Assembly (NCBI RefSeq): GCF_009856825.1
Contig: NZ_WVTD01000004.1
Coordinates: 248,001-312,000 of the forward strand
Direction: 5' to 3'
DNA: 64,000 nt
Source: Novosphingobium silvae
Lineage (GTDB): Bacteria; Pseudomonadota; Alphaproteobacteria; Sphingomonadales; Sphingomonadaceae
The notes beneath the pieces are model-generated. The model saw only the letters and a list, made by a program, of their open reading frames with translations. It did no database searches and was not told the origin of the DNA. The position numbers and the translations under genes were made by a program. Each line of letters opens with the position of its first letter. The first letter of the stretch is position 1. This document shows positions 9,347 through 18,060 of the stretch, in pieces.

Positions 9347-9964
9347 ATGGGTTTGACCGCAGACGAACTTCGTTCTGGCCTCGACGAGATTGCTGACCGG
9401 GAACCGAAGATCGCCCGCGCGCTCCAGATCGCCGGATACCCCGAGCCCCGCATCCGCGCGACCGGCTACGCCACGCTTTTGCGCACTATAGTGGGTCAGC
9501 AGGTGAGCGTCGCCGCCGCCGCTTCCGTATGGAGCCGGCTTGAAACGCTTCTGGGCGAAACGATCCCGCCCGAAGCCCTGCTCGCCGCCGAGTTCGACGC
9601 GCTGCGTGCCTGCGGCCTTTCGCGCCAGAAGCAGGGCTATGTCCGCTCGCTGTGCGAACTCGTCGTTGCCGGCAGCATCGATTTCGACAACCTGCCTGCC
9701 GATGACGAGGAAGCCATCGCCCAGTTGGTCGGCATCAAGGGGATCGGCCGCTGGTCAGCGGAGATCTACCTCCTTTTCGCGGAGGGTCGCCCAGATATCT
9801 GGCCCGCGGGTGATCTGGCAGTCCAGGCCGGGCTGCACAAGCTCCTCGACCTCGTCGAGCGGCCTTCGGAGAAGCGCACCCGCGAACTTGCCGAAGCATG
9901 GCGTCCCCATCGCGGAGCGGCGGCGATCTTCACCTGGCACTGCTACAACAACCCGGCGCTCTAG
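9347..9964 (+). CDS. DNA-3-methyladenine glycosylase II (AlkA-like, HhH-GPD)
   Basis: 205 residues. It has the HhH-GPD core of base-excision glycosylases: RTIVGQQVSV near residue 50, the helix-hairpin-helix LVGIKGIGRWSAE and the catalytic aspartate in PAGDLAVQ. It lacks the N-terminal domain of E. coli AlkA, as is common in alphaproteobacteria. It removes alkylated purines such as 3-methyladenine. I chose ATG 9347 (MGLTADEL) because it begins the conserved region; an upstream in-frame ATG at 9287 would add 20 atypical cysteine-rich residues. The frame ends 34 bp before the convergent phhB stop. Confidence 0.85.
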   Translation: MGLTADELRSGLDEIADREPKIARALQIAGYPEPRIRATGYATLLRTIVGQQVSVAAAASVWSRLETLLGETIPPEALLAAEFDALRACGLSRQKQGYVRSLCELVVAGSIDFDNLPADDEEAIAQLVGIKGIGRWSAEIYLLFAEGRPDIWPAGDLAVQAGLHKLLDLVERPSEKRTRELAEAWRPHRGAAAIFTWHCYNNPAL

Positions 9965-9998
9965 ATATCCGCTTCGGCGGGGAAGACCGGGTGGCGGC

Positions 9999-10289
9999 TC
10001 AGGCAATCGCGTCGATGAACCTTGCCATCTCGACGTCCCTTTCGCTGAGACCGCCGGCCTCGTGCGTGGTGAGAACGATGCAGACCCGGTTATAGACGTT
10101 GAACCATTCCGGGTGATGGTCGTGCTTCTCGGCATGCAGGGCGACGCGGGTCATGAAGCCGAACGCCGCGTTGAAGTCGGCGAACCTCAACTCCCGTTCG
10201 ATGCCGTGCCCCTCCCTGCAAAGCGCCCATCCCGCCAGTTCTCCCAGCGCTTCGTCGCGGCGGGCATCGGTAAGGCAGGCGATCGGCAT
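9999..10289 (-). CDS. phhB: 4a-hydroxytetrahydrobiopterin dehydratase (pterin-4a-carbinolamine dehydratase)
   Basis: 96 residues, a normal length for the family. The signature [16 protein letters not shown] contains the paired histidines and Pro-Glu-Trp of the active site. The enzyme dehydrates 4a-hydroxytetrahydropterin to recycle the cofactor of aromatic amino acid hydroxylases; some relatives act in molybdopterin-related chemistry. AAGGAG lies eight bases before the ATG at 10289. No phenylalanine hydroxylase is nearby. It is divergent from ccmA (50 bp between starts). Confidence 0.88.
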   Translation of the reverse strand: MPIACLTDARRDEALGELAGWALCREGHGIERELRFADFNAAFGFMTRVALHAEKHDHHPEWFNVYNRVCIVLTTHEAGGLSERDVEMARFIDAIA

Positions 10290-10338
10290 CTTCGCGTCTC
10301 CTTGGCAGCGGCGTGGGTTTCTCCTATCGCTTCGCGCC

Positions 10339-10941
10339 ATGCAAGAGGCTGACCCTGTGCGGATCATCGTGACCGACCTGGCGTGTCGCCGCGGCGACCG
10401 GGTCCTGTTCGCAGGGCTCTCGCTCGACGTGGCGGCGGGCGAGGCGGTGCAGGTCGTCGGAGAGAACGGCATCGGCAAGTCGAGCCTGCTGCGCATTGTC
10501 GCCGGGCTCGCTCCCGCGTTCGCCGGCTCGGCAAAAGTAATCGGGGTGGCCGGCCTGCTCGACGAGCGGTGCGCTCTCGACCCCGCGCTGGCCCTGGGCC
10601 GGGCGCTGGAGTTCTGGAGCGGCATCGACAGCGGGCCGCCGGGAAAGCCGGAGCGTTCGCATCTGGAGCGGCTGGGGCTTGCCGGTCTCTTAGACGTGCC
10701 GGTACGCTATCTCTCCACCGGCCAGAAGAAGCGCGCGGCGCTGGCGCGGCTGCTGGGCCAGCGCGCCGGCGTATGGCTGCTGGACGAGCCGCTGAACGGG
10801 CTGGACGGGCATGCCGTGGAACTGGTCGAGGCGCTCGCGGGCGAGCACTGCGCCGCCGGCGGAATTGCCTTCATCGCCTCGCACCAGCCGTTCCGCCTGG
10901 AAGCTATGCGCTCGCTTCGGTTGGCCGAGTTCTCCGCATGA
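10339..10941 (+). CDS. ccmA: Heme exporter ATP-binding protein CcmA
   Basis: 200 residues. ABC ATPase with Walker [10 protein letters not shown], signature LSTGQKKR and Walker B VWLLDEP followed by LNGLDGH. CcmA with CcmB forms the ABC module that releases holo-CcmE in cytochrome c maturation system I. The short length and the ATGA overlap with the CcmB gene identify it. The start is uncertain: ATG 10339 has no ribosome site, whereas GTG 10357 follows AGAGG by about eight bases and would remove six residues. No other ccm genes are seen downstream in the window. Confidence 0.85.
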   Translation: MQEADPVRIIVTDLACRRGDRVLFAGLSLDVAAGEAVQVVGENGIGKSSLLRIVAGLAPAFAGSAKVIGVAGLLDERCALDPALALGRALEFWSGIDSGPPGKPERSHLERLGLAGLLDVPVRYLSTGQKKRAALARLLGQRAGVWLLDEPLNGLDGHAVELVEALAGEHCAAGGIAFIASHQPFRLEAMRSLRLAEFSA

Positions 10942-11600
10942 GCGCGCGCATCGCCGTCTCCCTCCTGCGCCGTGACCTCGCGCGCCTGCTGCTGGGCGGG
11001 CGTGGCGGCGGGGCTCTGCTGCCCGTTCTTTTCTTCCTTGCGGTGGCAATGCTTTATCCCTTCGCCGTGGGGCCGGACGCGCCGCTGCTGGCGCGCACCG
11101 GGGGCGGAGTGATCTGGGTGGCCGCGTTGCTGGCGGCCATCCTCCCCCTCGATCGGCTGGTGGAACCCGACATCGAAGCCGGCATGTTCGACCAGTGGGC
11201 CCTTCGCGGGATTTCCGAGGAACTGGTGATCGCTGTCCGGGTGGCGGCGCACTGGCTGAGTTTCGGGCCGCCGTTGATGGCGGCGGCGCTTCCTGCCGCC
11301 GCGCTGCTGGGCCTGGAGGGCGAGACCGTCCGAGTGGTCGAGATCGGACTCCTTGCGGGAACCCCGGGCCTCGCGGCGCTGGGCGTCACCGTGGCGGCGC
11401 TTACGGCAGGGCTGCGCGGCGGGGCGGCGCTGGGCGGGCTTCTGGTGATCCCCATGGCCGTGCCGGTGCTGATTTTCGGGGCAGGCAGCCTGGGGACGGG
11501 CGGCGAAAGCGGCCTTGCCCTGACCGCTGCCGCCAGCCTCGTGCTCATGGCGCTGGCCCCGTTCGCCGGCGGAGCTGCGGTCCGCGCCGCCCGAGGGTGA
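10938..11600 (+). CDS. ccmB: Heme exporter membrane protein CcmB
   Basis: 220 residues with about six hydrophobic segments and the CcmB-type motif QWALRG near residue 95, after the LDRLVEPD segment. It is the permease of the CcmAB complex in the inner membrane, acting in c-type cytochrome maturation. Its ATG overlaps the ccmA stop (ATGA). The gene is followed by 67 bp and then cysK, which probably has its own promoter. Confidence 0.87.
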   Translation: MSARIAVSLLRRDLARLLLGGRGGGALLPVLFFLAVAMLYPFAVGPDAPLLARTGGGVIWVAALLAAILPLDRLVEPDIEAGMFDQWALRGISEELVIAVRVAAHWLSFGPPLMAAALPAAALLGLEGETVRVVEIGLLAGTPGLAALGVTVAALTAGLRGGAALGGLLVIPMAVPVLIFGAGSLGTGGESGLALTAAASLVLMALAPFAGGAAVRAARG

Positions 11601-11667
11601 GGCGCTTTGCGCAACTTTGCGATCAAATCAATTGCACGCGGCGCTGCGGCTTCCTAATTCTCGCGCC

Positions 11668-12693
11668 ATGACCCCCACCCAGACTTTCGCTCCCCCCGCC
11701 CGGGCCTCCACTCTCGATCTTATCGGCAACACGCCCCTGGTCCTCCTCAAAGGCCCGAGCGAAGCTGCCGGCTGTGAGATCTGGGGCAAGTGCGAGTTCG
11801 CCAATCCGGGCGCCTCGGTGAAGGACCGCGCGGCCTTGTGGATCGTGCGCGACGCCGAGGAGAAGGGCCTGCTGAAGCCCGGCGGCACCATCGTCGAGGG
11901 CACGGCCGGCAACACTGGCATCGGCATCGCGCTTGTCGCCAATGCGCTGGGCTACAAGACGATCATCGTCATGCCCGAAACCCAGTCGCGCGAGAAGATG
12001 GACACGCTGCGCGCTCTCGGCGCCGAACTGGTGCTGGTGCCTGCCGCGCCTTTCTCCAACCCGGGGCACTTCGTCCATACCTCGCGCCGCCTCGCCGAGG
12101 AGACGGAAGGAGCGATCTGGGCAAACCAGTTCGATAACATCGCCAATCGCAAGGCCCATATCGAATCGACCGCGCCCGAGATCTGGGAGCAGATGGGTGG
12201 CCGGATCGACGGCTTCACCTGCGCGGCCGGAACCGGCGGAACCATTGCCGGGACGGGCATGGGCCTCAAGGCCTTCGACGAGGGGATCACCATTGCGCTG
12301 ACCGACCCTTACGGTGCCGCGCTCTACAACTACTACGCCAACGGCGAGCTGAAGGCGGAAGGCAATTCGGTCGCCGAAGGGATCGGGCAGGGGCGCATCA
12401 CGGCCAATCTCGAAGGTGCGCCGGTAGACACCCAGTTCCGCATCTCGGACGAGGAGGGGCTGGAGTGGGTCACGCGCCTGCTTTCCGAGGAAGGACTGTG
12501 TCTTGGTCTGTCGTCGGGCATCAACGTCGCGGGAGCGGTCGCGCTCGGCAGGCAGCTCGTGGCGGAGGGCAAAACTCAGGTCCGTGTCGCCACGATCCTG
12601 TGTGACACCGGCTTCCGCTATCTTTCGACGCTCTACAATGCCGACTGGCTGCGCGGCAAAGGGCTGCCGGTCTTCCCTTGGCTAGCGAAGTGA
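11668..12693 (+). CDS. cysK: Cysteine synthase A
   Basis: 341 residues, a PLP fold-type II enzyme making L-cysteine from O-acetylserine and sulfide. Seen: LDLIGNTPLV at the N-terminus, the PLP lysine Lys52 in GASVKDRA, the phosphate-binding loop GTGGTIAGTG, and GTAGNTGIG, which binds the amino-acid substrate carboxylate. It is about 20-30 residues longer than E. coli CysK, as in a related alphaproteobacterial group. The ATG at 11668 was taken because the conserved region starts soon after; no strong RBS is visible. Other sulfur-related genes lie far away (48.7-50.3 kb). Confidence 0.9.
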   Translation: MTPTQTFAPPARASTLDLIGNTPLVLLKGPSEAAGCEIWGKCEFANPGASVKDRAALWIVRDAEEKGLLKPGGTIVEGTAGNTGIGIALVANALGYKTIIVMPETQSREKMDTLRALGAELVLVPAAPFSNPGHFVHTSRRLAEETEGAIWANQFDNIANRKAHIESTAPEIWEQMGGRIDGFTCAAGTGGTIAGTGMGLKAFDEGITIALTDPYGAALYNYYANGELKAEGNSVAEGIGQGRITANLEGAPVDTQFRISDEEGLEWVTRLLSEEGLCLGLSSGINVAGAVALGRQLVAEGKTQVRVATILCDTGFRYLSTLYNADWLRGKGLPVFPWLAK

Positions 12694-12708
12694 TGTAACA
12701 ACTTGCCG

Positions 12709-13086
12709 ATGGCAGGAAACATTCCGCCTTTTATGGTCGAACCGAAAAACATCATCGAACCTCTCCAGGCGCCCCGGCACTTCATCCCGCCCACTGCGCG
12801 GGAGCTGCGCTCCCAGGCGGTGTACCGGTTGCAAATCGGCCTTTTCGGTCTTTGCGCAATGCTGCTTATCGTGGGGCTGGCCAACATCATCCGCGACCGG
12901 TTGCGAGTGACGGAGACGCCGGACCCGATCCAGCAGGTCGTGGCTGTCGATGCCAAGCCCACCCGGACGGCGAGCGACCCGCTGGCCGACATTGGCGTCG
13001 TTCCTGCCGCCGACCCCAGTCCCACTCCCGCGCCGACGCCTGCTCCGGAGGCCTCGGGTGACACGGGCGCGCCGGCAAGGCCTTAA
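12709..13086 (+). CDS. Hypothetical single-pass membrane protein with Pro/Ala-rich tail
   Basis: 125 residues. A cytoplasmic N-terminus (RHFIPPTARELRSQAVYRL) precedes one strong membrane segment (IGLFGLCAMLLIVGLANII, about residues 48-66) and a C-terminal tail with a PTPAPTPAPE stretch, presumably periplasmic. No family recognised. ATG 12709 and ATG 12733 (MVEPKN) are both possible; neither has a clear RBS. It overlaps the next gene by 29 bp, suggesting a two-gene unit with the GldG-like lipoprotein. Confidence 0.55.
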   Translation: MAGNIPPFMVEPKNIIEPLQAPRHFIPPTARELRSQAVYRLQIGLFGLCAMLLIVGLANIIRDRLRVTETPDPIQQVVAVDAKPTRTASDPLADIGVVPAADPSPTPAPTPAPEASGDTGAPARP

Positions 13087-13897
13087 CCGGCAACGCCTCA
13101 GACTTCCGCTTCTCGTCTTAGGCCTTCTCGTCCCCGTGCTTGTCGGCTGCGGGGCGGAGCAGGCCCAGTCTTCACGCGCAGGCAACGGCGCGGAGACGAT
13201 CGGGCTCTACTCCAGCCTCCCCATCGCCTGGAACGAGAGCGAGGATATTCGCGGCATGCTCGCCGACGAAACGCCACCACACTGGGCTTTGACGGCGTTG
13301 CGGGCCCGGGGCAGGGTGGTTCCGCTCGACACGCTGGCAGACGGCGAGGGCGAACTTCCGCTTACCGGCGCCTCCATACTCGTGCTCGCCCAGCCGCGTC
13401 CGCTGACGCCGCAGGAGAACGTGGCGCTCGATGCATGGGTCCAGCGGGGGGGACGCGTGCTGCTTTTTGCAGATCCCATGCTCACTGCGCATTCGCGTTT
13501 CAGCCCCGGCGATCCCCGCCGGCCGCAGGACATCGCCCTGCTTTCCCCCATCCTTGCGCGCTGGGGATTGGCGCAGGAATTCGACGAAGAGCAGGCTGCC
13601 GGTGAGCATGTCGTCCAGCTTCCCGCAGGAGAACTCCCGCTCAACCTTCCCGGCCGTTTTCGCGTGTTGGGGAAATCCGGGGGCGGCTCGGGGATGAGTG
13701 GGGATGGGGTGGCCACTTGCCGGCTCGAGGCTGATGGGCTGATCGCTGACTGTGCAGCCGCGGAAGGGCGAATCTTCGCGATTGCGGACGCCGCGCTGCT
13801 TGAAAATCCGCAGGAGCCGGGAAGTATTTCCCGTCGCAAGCTGGTGCTGGGGCGCTTGCTCGATCGGCTTTCGTCTCCAGCCGCTGCGCAGAAATGA
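13058..13897 (+). CDS. GldG/ABC_transp_aux-like lipoprotein
   Basis: 279 residues. A basic N-terminus is followed by a hydrophobic stretch ending in LVGC, a lipobox, so it is probably lipid-anchored in the envelope. The rest resembles the ABC_transp_aux (GldG-like) domain: IGLYSSLPI at the start, then LVLAQPRPLTPQENVALDAWV and GRVLLFADPML, the segment that in such proteins resembles a glutamine-amidotransferase-like sugar-binding fold. GTG 13058 was chosen because it gives a correct signal sequence; it overlaps the previous gene. No ABC permease partner is adjacent except CcmAB 1.5 kb upstream, which is probably unrelated. Confidence 0.65.
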   Translation: MTRARRQGLNRQRLRLPLLVLGLLVPVLVGCGAEQAQSSRAGNGAETIGLYSSLPIAWNESEDIRGMLADETPPHWALTALRARGRVVPLDTLADGEGELPLTGASILVLAQPRPLTPQENVALDAWVQRGGRVLLFADPMLTAHSRFSPGDPRRPQDIALLSPILARWGLAQEFDEEQAAGEHVVQLPAGELPLNLPGRFRVLGKSGGGSGMSGDGVATCRLEADGLIADCAAAEGRIFAIADAALLENPQEPGSISRRKLVLGRLLDRLSSPAAAQK

Positions 13898-14235
13898 CGG
13901 GAATGGCCGGGTGCCGTTCGGGGACAGAGCGGGATAGCTGCGAACCGTTCCCGAAAGTCGCTAAATACAAGAACTTTCGGTGCCTTCTGATGTCCGTTGA
14001 TCCTCCCGATAGGGAGGGCAGATGGAGTGCTGCTGTTCACGCCAGCGGATAAAACACCATTCATCCCCAAATTTCCCTTTTATCGCCGAATTTCCCTCTG
14101 TAGAAGGACAGTCAATCGGAATGGCTGAGTCTCGCCGTGCTGCAACGTGGCACGGGGCCCGGGCGCGCACGTGCGCGCCTTGGCGTGAGCCCGGCTGTGT
14201 CCGAGACGGCGACTTCTGGGGCGAAACAGGCGGAC
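13898..14235 (+). promoter_or_regulatory. Intergenic region carrying the presumed dcw promoter
   Basis: 338 bp with no gene. It holds a short hairpin CCTCCC-GATA-GGGAGG (14002-14017) without a T-run. An AT-rich patch near 14050-14103 contains ATTTCCC twice and TCCCC once. Read on the opposite strand these give AGGGA and TGGGG ten bases apart, resembling MraZ boxes (TGGGN at 10-bp spacing) but incomplete and in the opposite orientation to E. coli. I could not define a -35/-10 pair with confidence. Confidence 0.35.
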
Positions 14236-14736
14236 ATGGCGGGCAGGCCGTTCATCTACAGCGGGCAGGGCTTTTCGCTTCTACGCGACAAGAACCGCTT
14301 CGTGCTGCCCAACGTCCTTCGCTCCACGGTGCGCGATTCGAGCGGCAAGGACGTGCTGTGCCTGGCCAAGCATCCCGAGTGGAAGTGCCTCGTCGGTTTC
14401 GGCACCTCGCGCGTCGACGAGTTCGAGGAGCAGATCGAGGCCGAACAGGCGCGCGCCGACACTGCCGGTCGGCCCTTCAATCGCGACAAGCGCGCGATGC
14501 AGCTCTACAATTTCCAGCAGGTCCCCTTCGACGGTTCAGGGCGCTTCACCATGCCCGATGCGTTCGCCAGCCTTGCGGCGCTTGGTGATCAGCTCTTCTT
14601 CCAGGGCATCGGTCGCACGATCCTGATCTGGAATCCCGACGAACTCTACAAGCTGGCCGACGATCCCGAATTCGAGGCAGCGATCGCCACCTGCCGTTCG
14701 CTGCAGGACGCCGAACTGGCGAAGAAGAAACAATGA
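14236..14736 (+). CDS. mraZ: Transcriptional regulator MraZ
   Basis: 166 residues, AbrB-like fold. It is the first gene of the dcw cluster; MraZ represses its own operon in E. coli. Seen: an N-terminal SpoVT/AbrB-like half with [13 protein letters not shown] (matching the family DxKGRxxxP pattern in a degenerate form) and a second half with [10 protein letters not shown] near residue 97. Start ATG 14236 ([10 protein letters not shown]) fits the family; the open frame extends to 14137 without conserved sequence. The stop overlaps rsmH by ATGA. Confidence 0.88.
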   Translation: MAGRPFIYSGQGFSLLRDKNRFVLPNVLRSTVRDSSGKDVLCLAKHPEWKCLVGFGTSRVDEFEEQIEAEQARADTAGRPFNRDKRAMQLYNFQQVPFDGSGRFTMPDAFASLAALGDQLFFQGIGRTILIWNPDELYKLADDPEFEAAIATCRSLQDAELAKKKQ

Positions 14737-15749
14737 GCAGTCCTGACCAGCCCCACATCCCGGTGCTCCTCGAGGAGGTGGTCGCCGCCCTGAACCCCCG
14801 GGGCGGCGACCTCATCGTGGACTGCACCCTGGGTGCAGGCGGCTACACGCGCCGCCTCCTCGACGAGGGCGCGACCGTGCATGCATTCGATCGCGATCCC
14901 GACGCGATCGCAGCTGTGCAAAACAATCCGGGGAAATGGCCGGAACTTGCCAGCGATCCGCCCCGCCTCGTGTTGCACCCGCGCCGCTTCTCCGAAATGC
15001 TCGCAGGCCTTGGAGATGCGGGGATCGACAAGGTGAACGGCGTTGTGATGGACATCGGCGTGTCTTCAATGCAGCTGGATCAGGCGGAGCGCGGGTTCGC
15101 GTTCGGTGCCGATGGTCCGCTCGACATGCGCATGAGCCAGGACGGAATGTCCGCGGCGGACTTCTGCAACGACGCCGATGAGGCCGAGATCGCGGACGTC
15201 CTGTTCCTCTACGGAGAGGAGCGCCAGTCTCGCAAGGTCGCCCGCGCCATCGTCGCGGCCCGTCCGCTCGCCACAACCGCCGATCTTGCCCGCGCCGTTC
15301 GCAAGGCGCTTGGCTACAACCCGGCCTACAAGGGCAGCAATGCGCCCAAGGATCCGGCGATCCGCACGTTTCAGGCGATCCGCATCCACGTGAACGGCGA
15401 ACTTGACGAGCTCGACGCAGCGCTGGCTGCTGCCGAAACGGCGCTCGCGCCGGGAGGCCGGCTGGCCGTGGTGACATTCCACAGCCTGGAAGACCGCAAG
15501 GTGAAGCGCTTCCTGCGCGATGCCAGCAGCACCGGCGGCGCCACCTCCCGCTACCTGCCGCAGGCCGCGCAAGCCTCGCCGCCGTTCGGCCAGGTGAGCA
15601 AGGGCATTCGGCCCGGCGACGGTGAGCTGGCCGCCAATCCCCGCTCGCGTTCGGCCACGCTGCGCAGCGCCGTCCGCACGGAAAGTCCGCCCCGTACCAC
15701 CTCTCCCCACGAACCTGTTGGACGACCCAACCGCAGGAGCGCTGCATGA
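14733..15749 (+). CDS. rsmH: 16S rRNA (cytosine(1402)-N(4))-methyltransferase RsmH
   Basis: 338 residues. Family marks: [10 protein letters not shown] at the N-terminus, the SAM loop [24 protein letters not shown] and [15 protein letters not shown], then [12 protein letters not shown] near the C-terminus. It N4-methylates C1402 of 16S rRNA with RsmI. The dcw position directly after mraZ is standard. The start overlaps the mraZ stop and the stop overlaps the next ATG, so translation is coupled on both sides. Confidence 0.95.
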   Translation: MSSPDQPHIPVLLEEVVAALNPRGGDLIVDCTLGAGGYTRRLLDEGATVHAFDRDPDAIAAVQNNPGKWPELASDPPRLVLHPRRFSEMLAGLGDAGIDKVNGVVMDIGVSSMQLDQAERGFAFGADGPLDMRMSQDGMSAADFCNDADEAEIADVLFLYGEERQSRKVARAIVAARPLATTADLARAVRKALGYNPAYKGSNAPKDPAIRTFQAIRIHVNGELDELDAALAAAETALAPGGRLAVVTFHSLEDRKVKRFLRDASSTGGATSRYLPQAAQASPPFGQVSKGIRPGDGELAANPRSRSATLRSAVRTESPPRTTSPHEPVGRPNRRSAA

Positions 15750-16288
15750 ATTTCACCAGTGACCGTATCCGATCGATCGGCTGGGCTTCCGTGCTGGTGG
15801 TCTGCGGCGCAATGACGATCGCGCTCACGCTGCGCGTCAATGCGGTGAAGAGCCAGGTGCACGATACCGAGAAGCGGATCGTGTGGGTGAAACAGGACAT
15901 CGATTTCTACGAGACCGAGTTCGCCACCCGTTCGAACCAGCAGGCGCTCAAGCAGCTGAACGATCTCGAGTTCGGCTACAAGGCGCCTACTGCCGCGCAG
16001 TACATCGAGGGCGAGCGGCAACTGGCGGCGCTCGGCATGCCGGCGGGCCCGGGTGCACCGCAGCCTATCCGCTACGCCAACGCCGAAGTGCCGGAAGGGT
16101 CCGACAAGGGCTCGCTCCTGGCGATGGTCTCGCCGGTAAGCGGCGCGACCGCAGCGGCTCTGCCCGAGCCCGAGACCAAACCCGGCAATAAGGGCCGCGA
16201 CCCGGAACGCGAGGAAATGGCGCGCGATGCCGCCGCCATCGGCAAGCGTCTGGCCCGCATCGAAGTGGCAGAGGCCGCGCAGCAGTGA
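15746..16288 (+). CDS. ftsL: Divergent FtsL-like cell division protein
   Basis: 180 residues. A short cytoplasmic start, one membrane segment ([18 protein letters not shown], about residues 14-31), then a helical region ([22 protein letters not shown]) likely to form the FtsL coiled coil, and an unusually long C-terminal tail with charged residues. The call rests mainly on topology and the position between rsmH and ftsI, where FtsL is encoded in nearly all dcw clusters. It is longer than typical FtsL (about 90-120). FtsL acts with FtsB and FtsQ in the divisome. ATGA overlaps at both ends. Confidence 0.72.
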   Translation: MNFTSDRIRSIGWASVLVVCGAMTIALTLRVNAVKSQVHDTEKRIVWVKQDIDFYETEFATRSNQQALKQLNDLEFGYKAPTAAQYIEGERQLAALGMPAGPGAPQPIRYANAEVPEGSDKGSLLAMVSPVSGATAAALPEPETKPGNKGRDPEREEMARDAAAIGKRLARIEVAEAAQQ

Positions 16289-18060
16289 ACGCTCCGGCGT
16301 CCTTCTATCTCGGAACCATCCCGACGACGGTCTCCACCGGCCGGCGCAAGCTGGTGAATGTGCGCCAGCGTTCGCTGCTGGAAGCGAAGATCCGCGTCAT
16401 GTGGGTGCTCGCCGTTTTCGTGCTGGTGACGGTCTGCGCGCTGCTGCGCATCACCTATCTCGGCTTTACCGGCGTGACGCCACGCCACGGCGAACTGGGC
16501 GACCTGCTGATCCCGGCACGCGGTGAGATCGTCGACCGTAACGGGGTGCCGCTCGCACGGGACTTCCGGGTCTACTCGCTCTGGTTCAATCCCAAGGCGA
16601 TGACGGCCGGCTCCTCGCTGATCCACAGCCCCGAGGAAGTGACCGCCGGGTTGCTGCGGATATTCCCCGACCTTGACCGCGACGACATCCTTGCCCGCCT
16701 GCGTGCCGGTCGGCCTTGCTACCTTCGCAAGTCGATCCTGCCCGAGGATGCCAACAAGGTCCACGCGCTTGGCGAACCGGCGCTCGAGTTCCCGCTGGAA
16801 GCGACGCGGTTCTATCCACAGGGGTCGATGGCGGCGCACGTGCTCGGCTACGTGGACAGCTACGGCAAGGGCAAGGTCGGCATGGAGCAGGCCTTCGACG
16901 ACCAACTCGTCAGTTCCGACGGCCGCGCGGGCTCCTCGGTCCTCTCGATCGACTTTCGCGTGCAGAGCGCGCTAGAGGACGAGCTTGCCCATGCCATGCT
17001 GCTGAGCCAGGCGAAAGGCGCAGCCGGCGTGGTGCTGGACGTCGACACCGGCGAGATACTGGCGCTGGCATCGCTGCCTTCGTTCGACCCGAACCACGTC
17101 AAGCCCACCGACATGGTGATCTCGCCGCAGGAAGCCGCGCAGGGCGATGTACCGCGCGGCTTCAACCGCGTGACCAACCAGGTCTACGAGCTCGGCTCCA
17201 CCTTCAAGCCGCTGACGGTCGCCTCCGCGCTCGACGCAGGCGTGGTCACGGACCTGGGCCGTCAATGGCCGGCCACGCCGCTGCACGTCGGCCGCTTCAC
17301 GATCCACGACCTGCACAATTACGGCGCCACGCTGAACGTGCCGGAAACGCTGATCCATTCGTCCAACACCGTCACCGCGCGCATCGCCGACGAGCTTGGC
17401 GGCGTGCGCCTGAAGAAGACGATGGAAGCGCTCGGCATGAACGAGCGTCCTTATGTCGAACTTCCGGCCAAGGGCTTCCCGATCTGGCCGCGCGGTGAGT
17501 GGCCGCGCCTGCGCACGATGACGGTCGCCTATGGCCACGGCATCGCGGTGACGCCGCTGCACCTCGCCTCGGCCTATGCCGCGCTGGTGAACGGTGGGAT
17601 CTGGCGCCCCGCAACGCTCAGGAAGCTGGGCGCGGCTGACATTCCTGCCGGACGCCGCGTGTTCAAGGCATCGACCAGCGCGCGCATGCGCCAGCTGCTG
17701 CGCATGATCGTGCAGTACGGCACCGGCCGCAAGGCGGACGCTCCGGGCTTTCGCGTGGGTGGCAAGACCGGCTCGGCGGAGAAGCCGGGCGCGGGTGGTT
17801 ACCGCAAGCACTCGCTTATCGCCACGTTCGCCGCCGCCTTCCCGATGGACAAGCCGCGGTTCGTCGTGATCTCGATGATGGACGAGCCGCAGGGCACTGC
17901 CGCCACCTCGTACCAGCGCACCGCCGCCTGGAACGCGGCGCCGGTCATCCAACGGGTGGTGCCCCGCATCGGGCCGCTGCTTGGCGTCATGCCTGACGAG
18001 ACGCGCGACATCGACATCACGGACCTGAGGCCACTGGTTCCCGGGAGCGCCGAAGAATGA
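16285..18060 (+). CDS. ftsI: Septal peptidoglycan transpeptidase FtsI (PBP3)
   Basis: 591 residues. One N-terminal membrane anchor (about 38-56), a pedestal domain with RGEIVDRNGVPLA, then the penicillin-binding transpeptidase domain. Active-site motifs: Ser305 in STFK, SSN at 358-360 and KTG at 493-495. It crosslinks septal peptidoglycan and works with FtsW. It lies between ftsL and murE with 4-base overlaps on both sides. Confidence 0.95.
   Translation: MNAPASFYLGTIPTTVSTGRRKLVNVRQRSLLEAKIRVMWVLAVFVLVTVCALLRITYLGFTGVTPRHGELGDLLIPARGEIVDRNGVPLARDFRVYSLWFNPKAMTAGSSLIHSPEEVTAGLLRIFPDLDRDDILARLRAGRPCYLRKSILPEDANKVHALGEPALEFPLEATRFYPQGSMAAHVLGYVDSYGKGKVGMEQAFDDQLVSSDGRAGSSVLSIDFRVQSALEDELAHAMLLSQAKGAAGVVLDVDTGEILALASLPSFDPNHVKPTDMVISPQEAAQGDVPRGFNRVTNQVYELGSTFKPLTVASALDAGVVTDLGRQWPATPLHVGRFTIHDLHNYGATLNVPETLIHSSNTVTARIADELGGVRLKKTMEALGMNERPYVELPAKGFPIWPRGEWPRLRTMTVAYGHGIAVTPLHLASAYAALVNGGIWRPATLRKLGAADIPAGRRVFKASTSARMRQLLRMIVQYGTGRKADAPGFRVGGKTGSAEKPGAGGYRKHSLIATFAAAFPMDKPRFVVISMMDEPQGTAATSYQRTAAWNAAPVIQRVVPRIGPLLGVMPDETRDIDITDLRPLVPGSAEE

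Noticed and set aside
14022..14235. Possible small gene in the mraZ leader
   Set aside because: Frame has no RBS or family match and overlaps the presumed promoter region.
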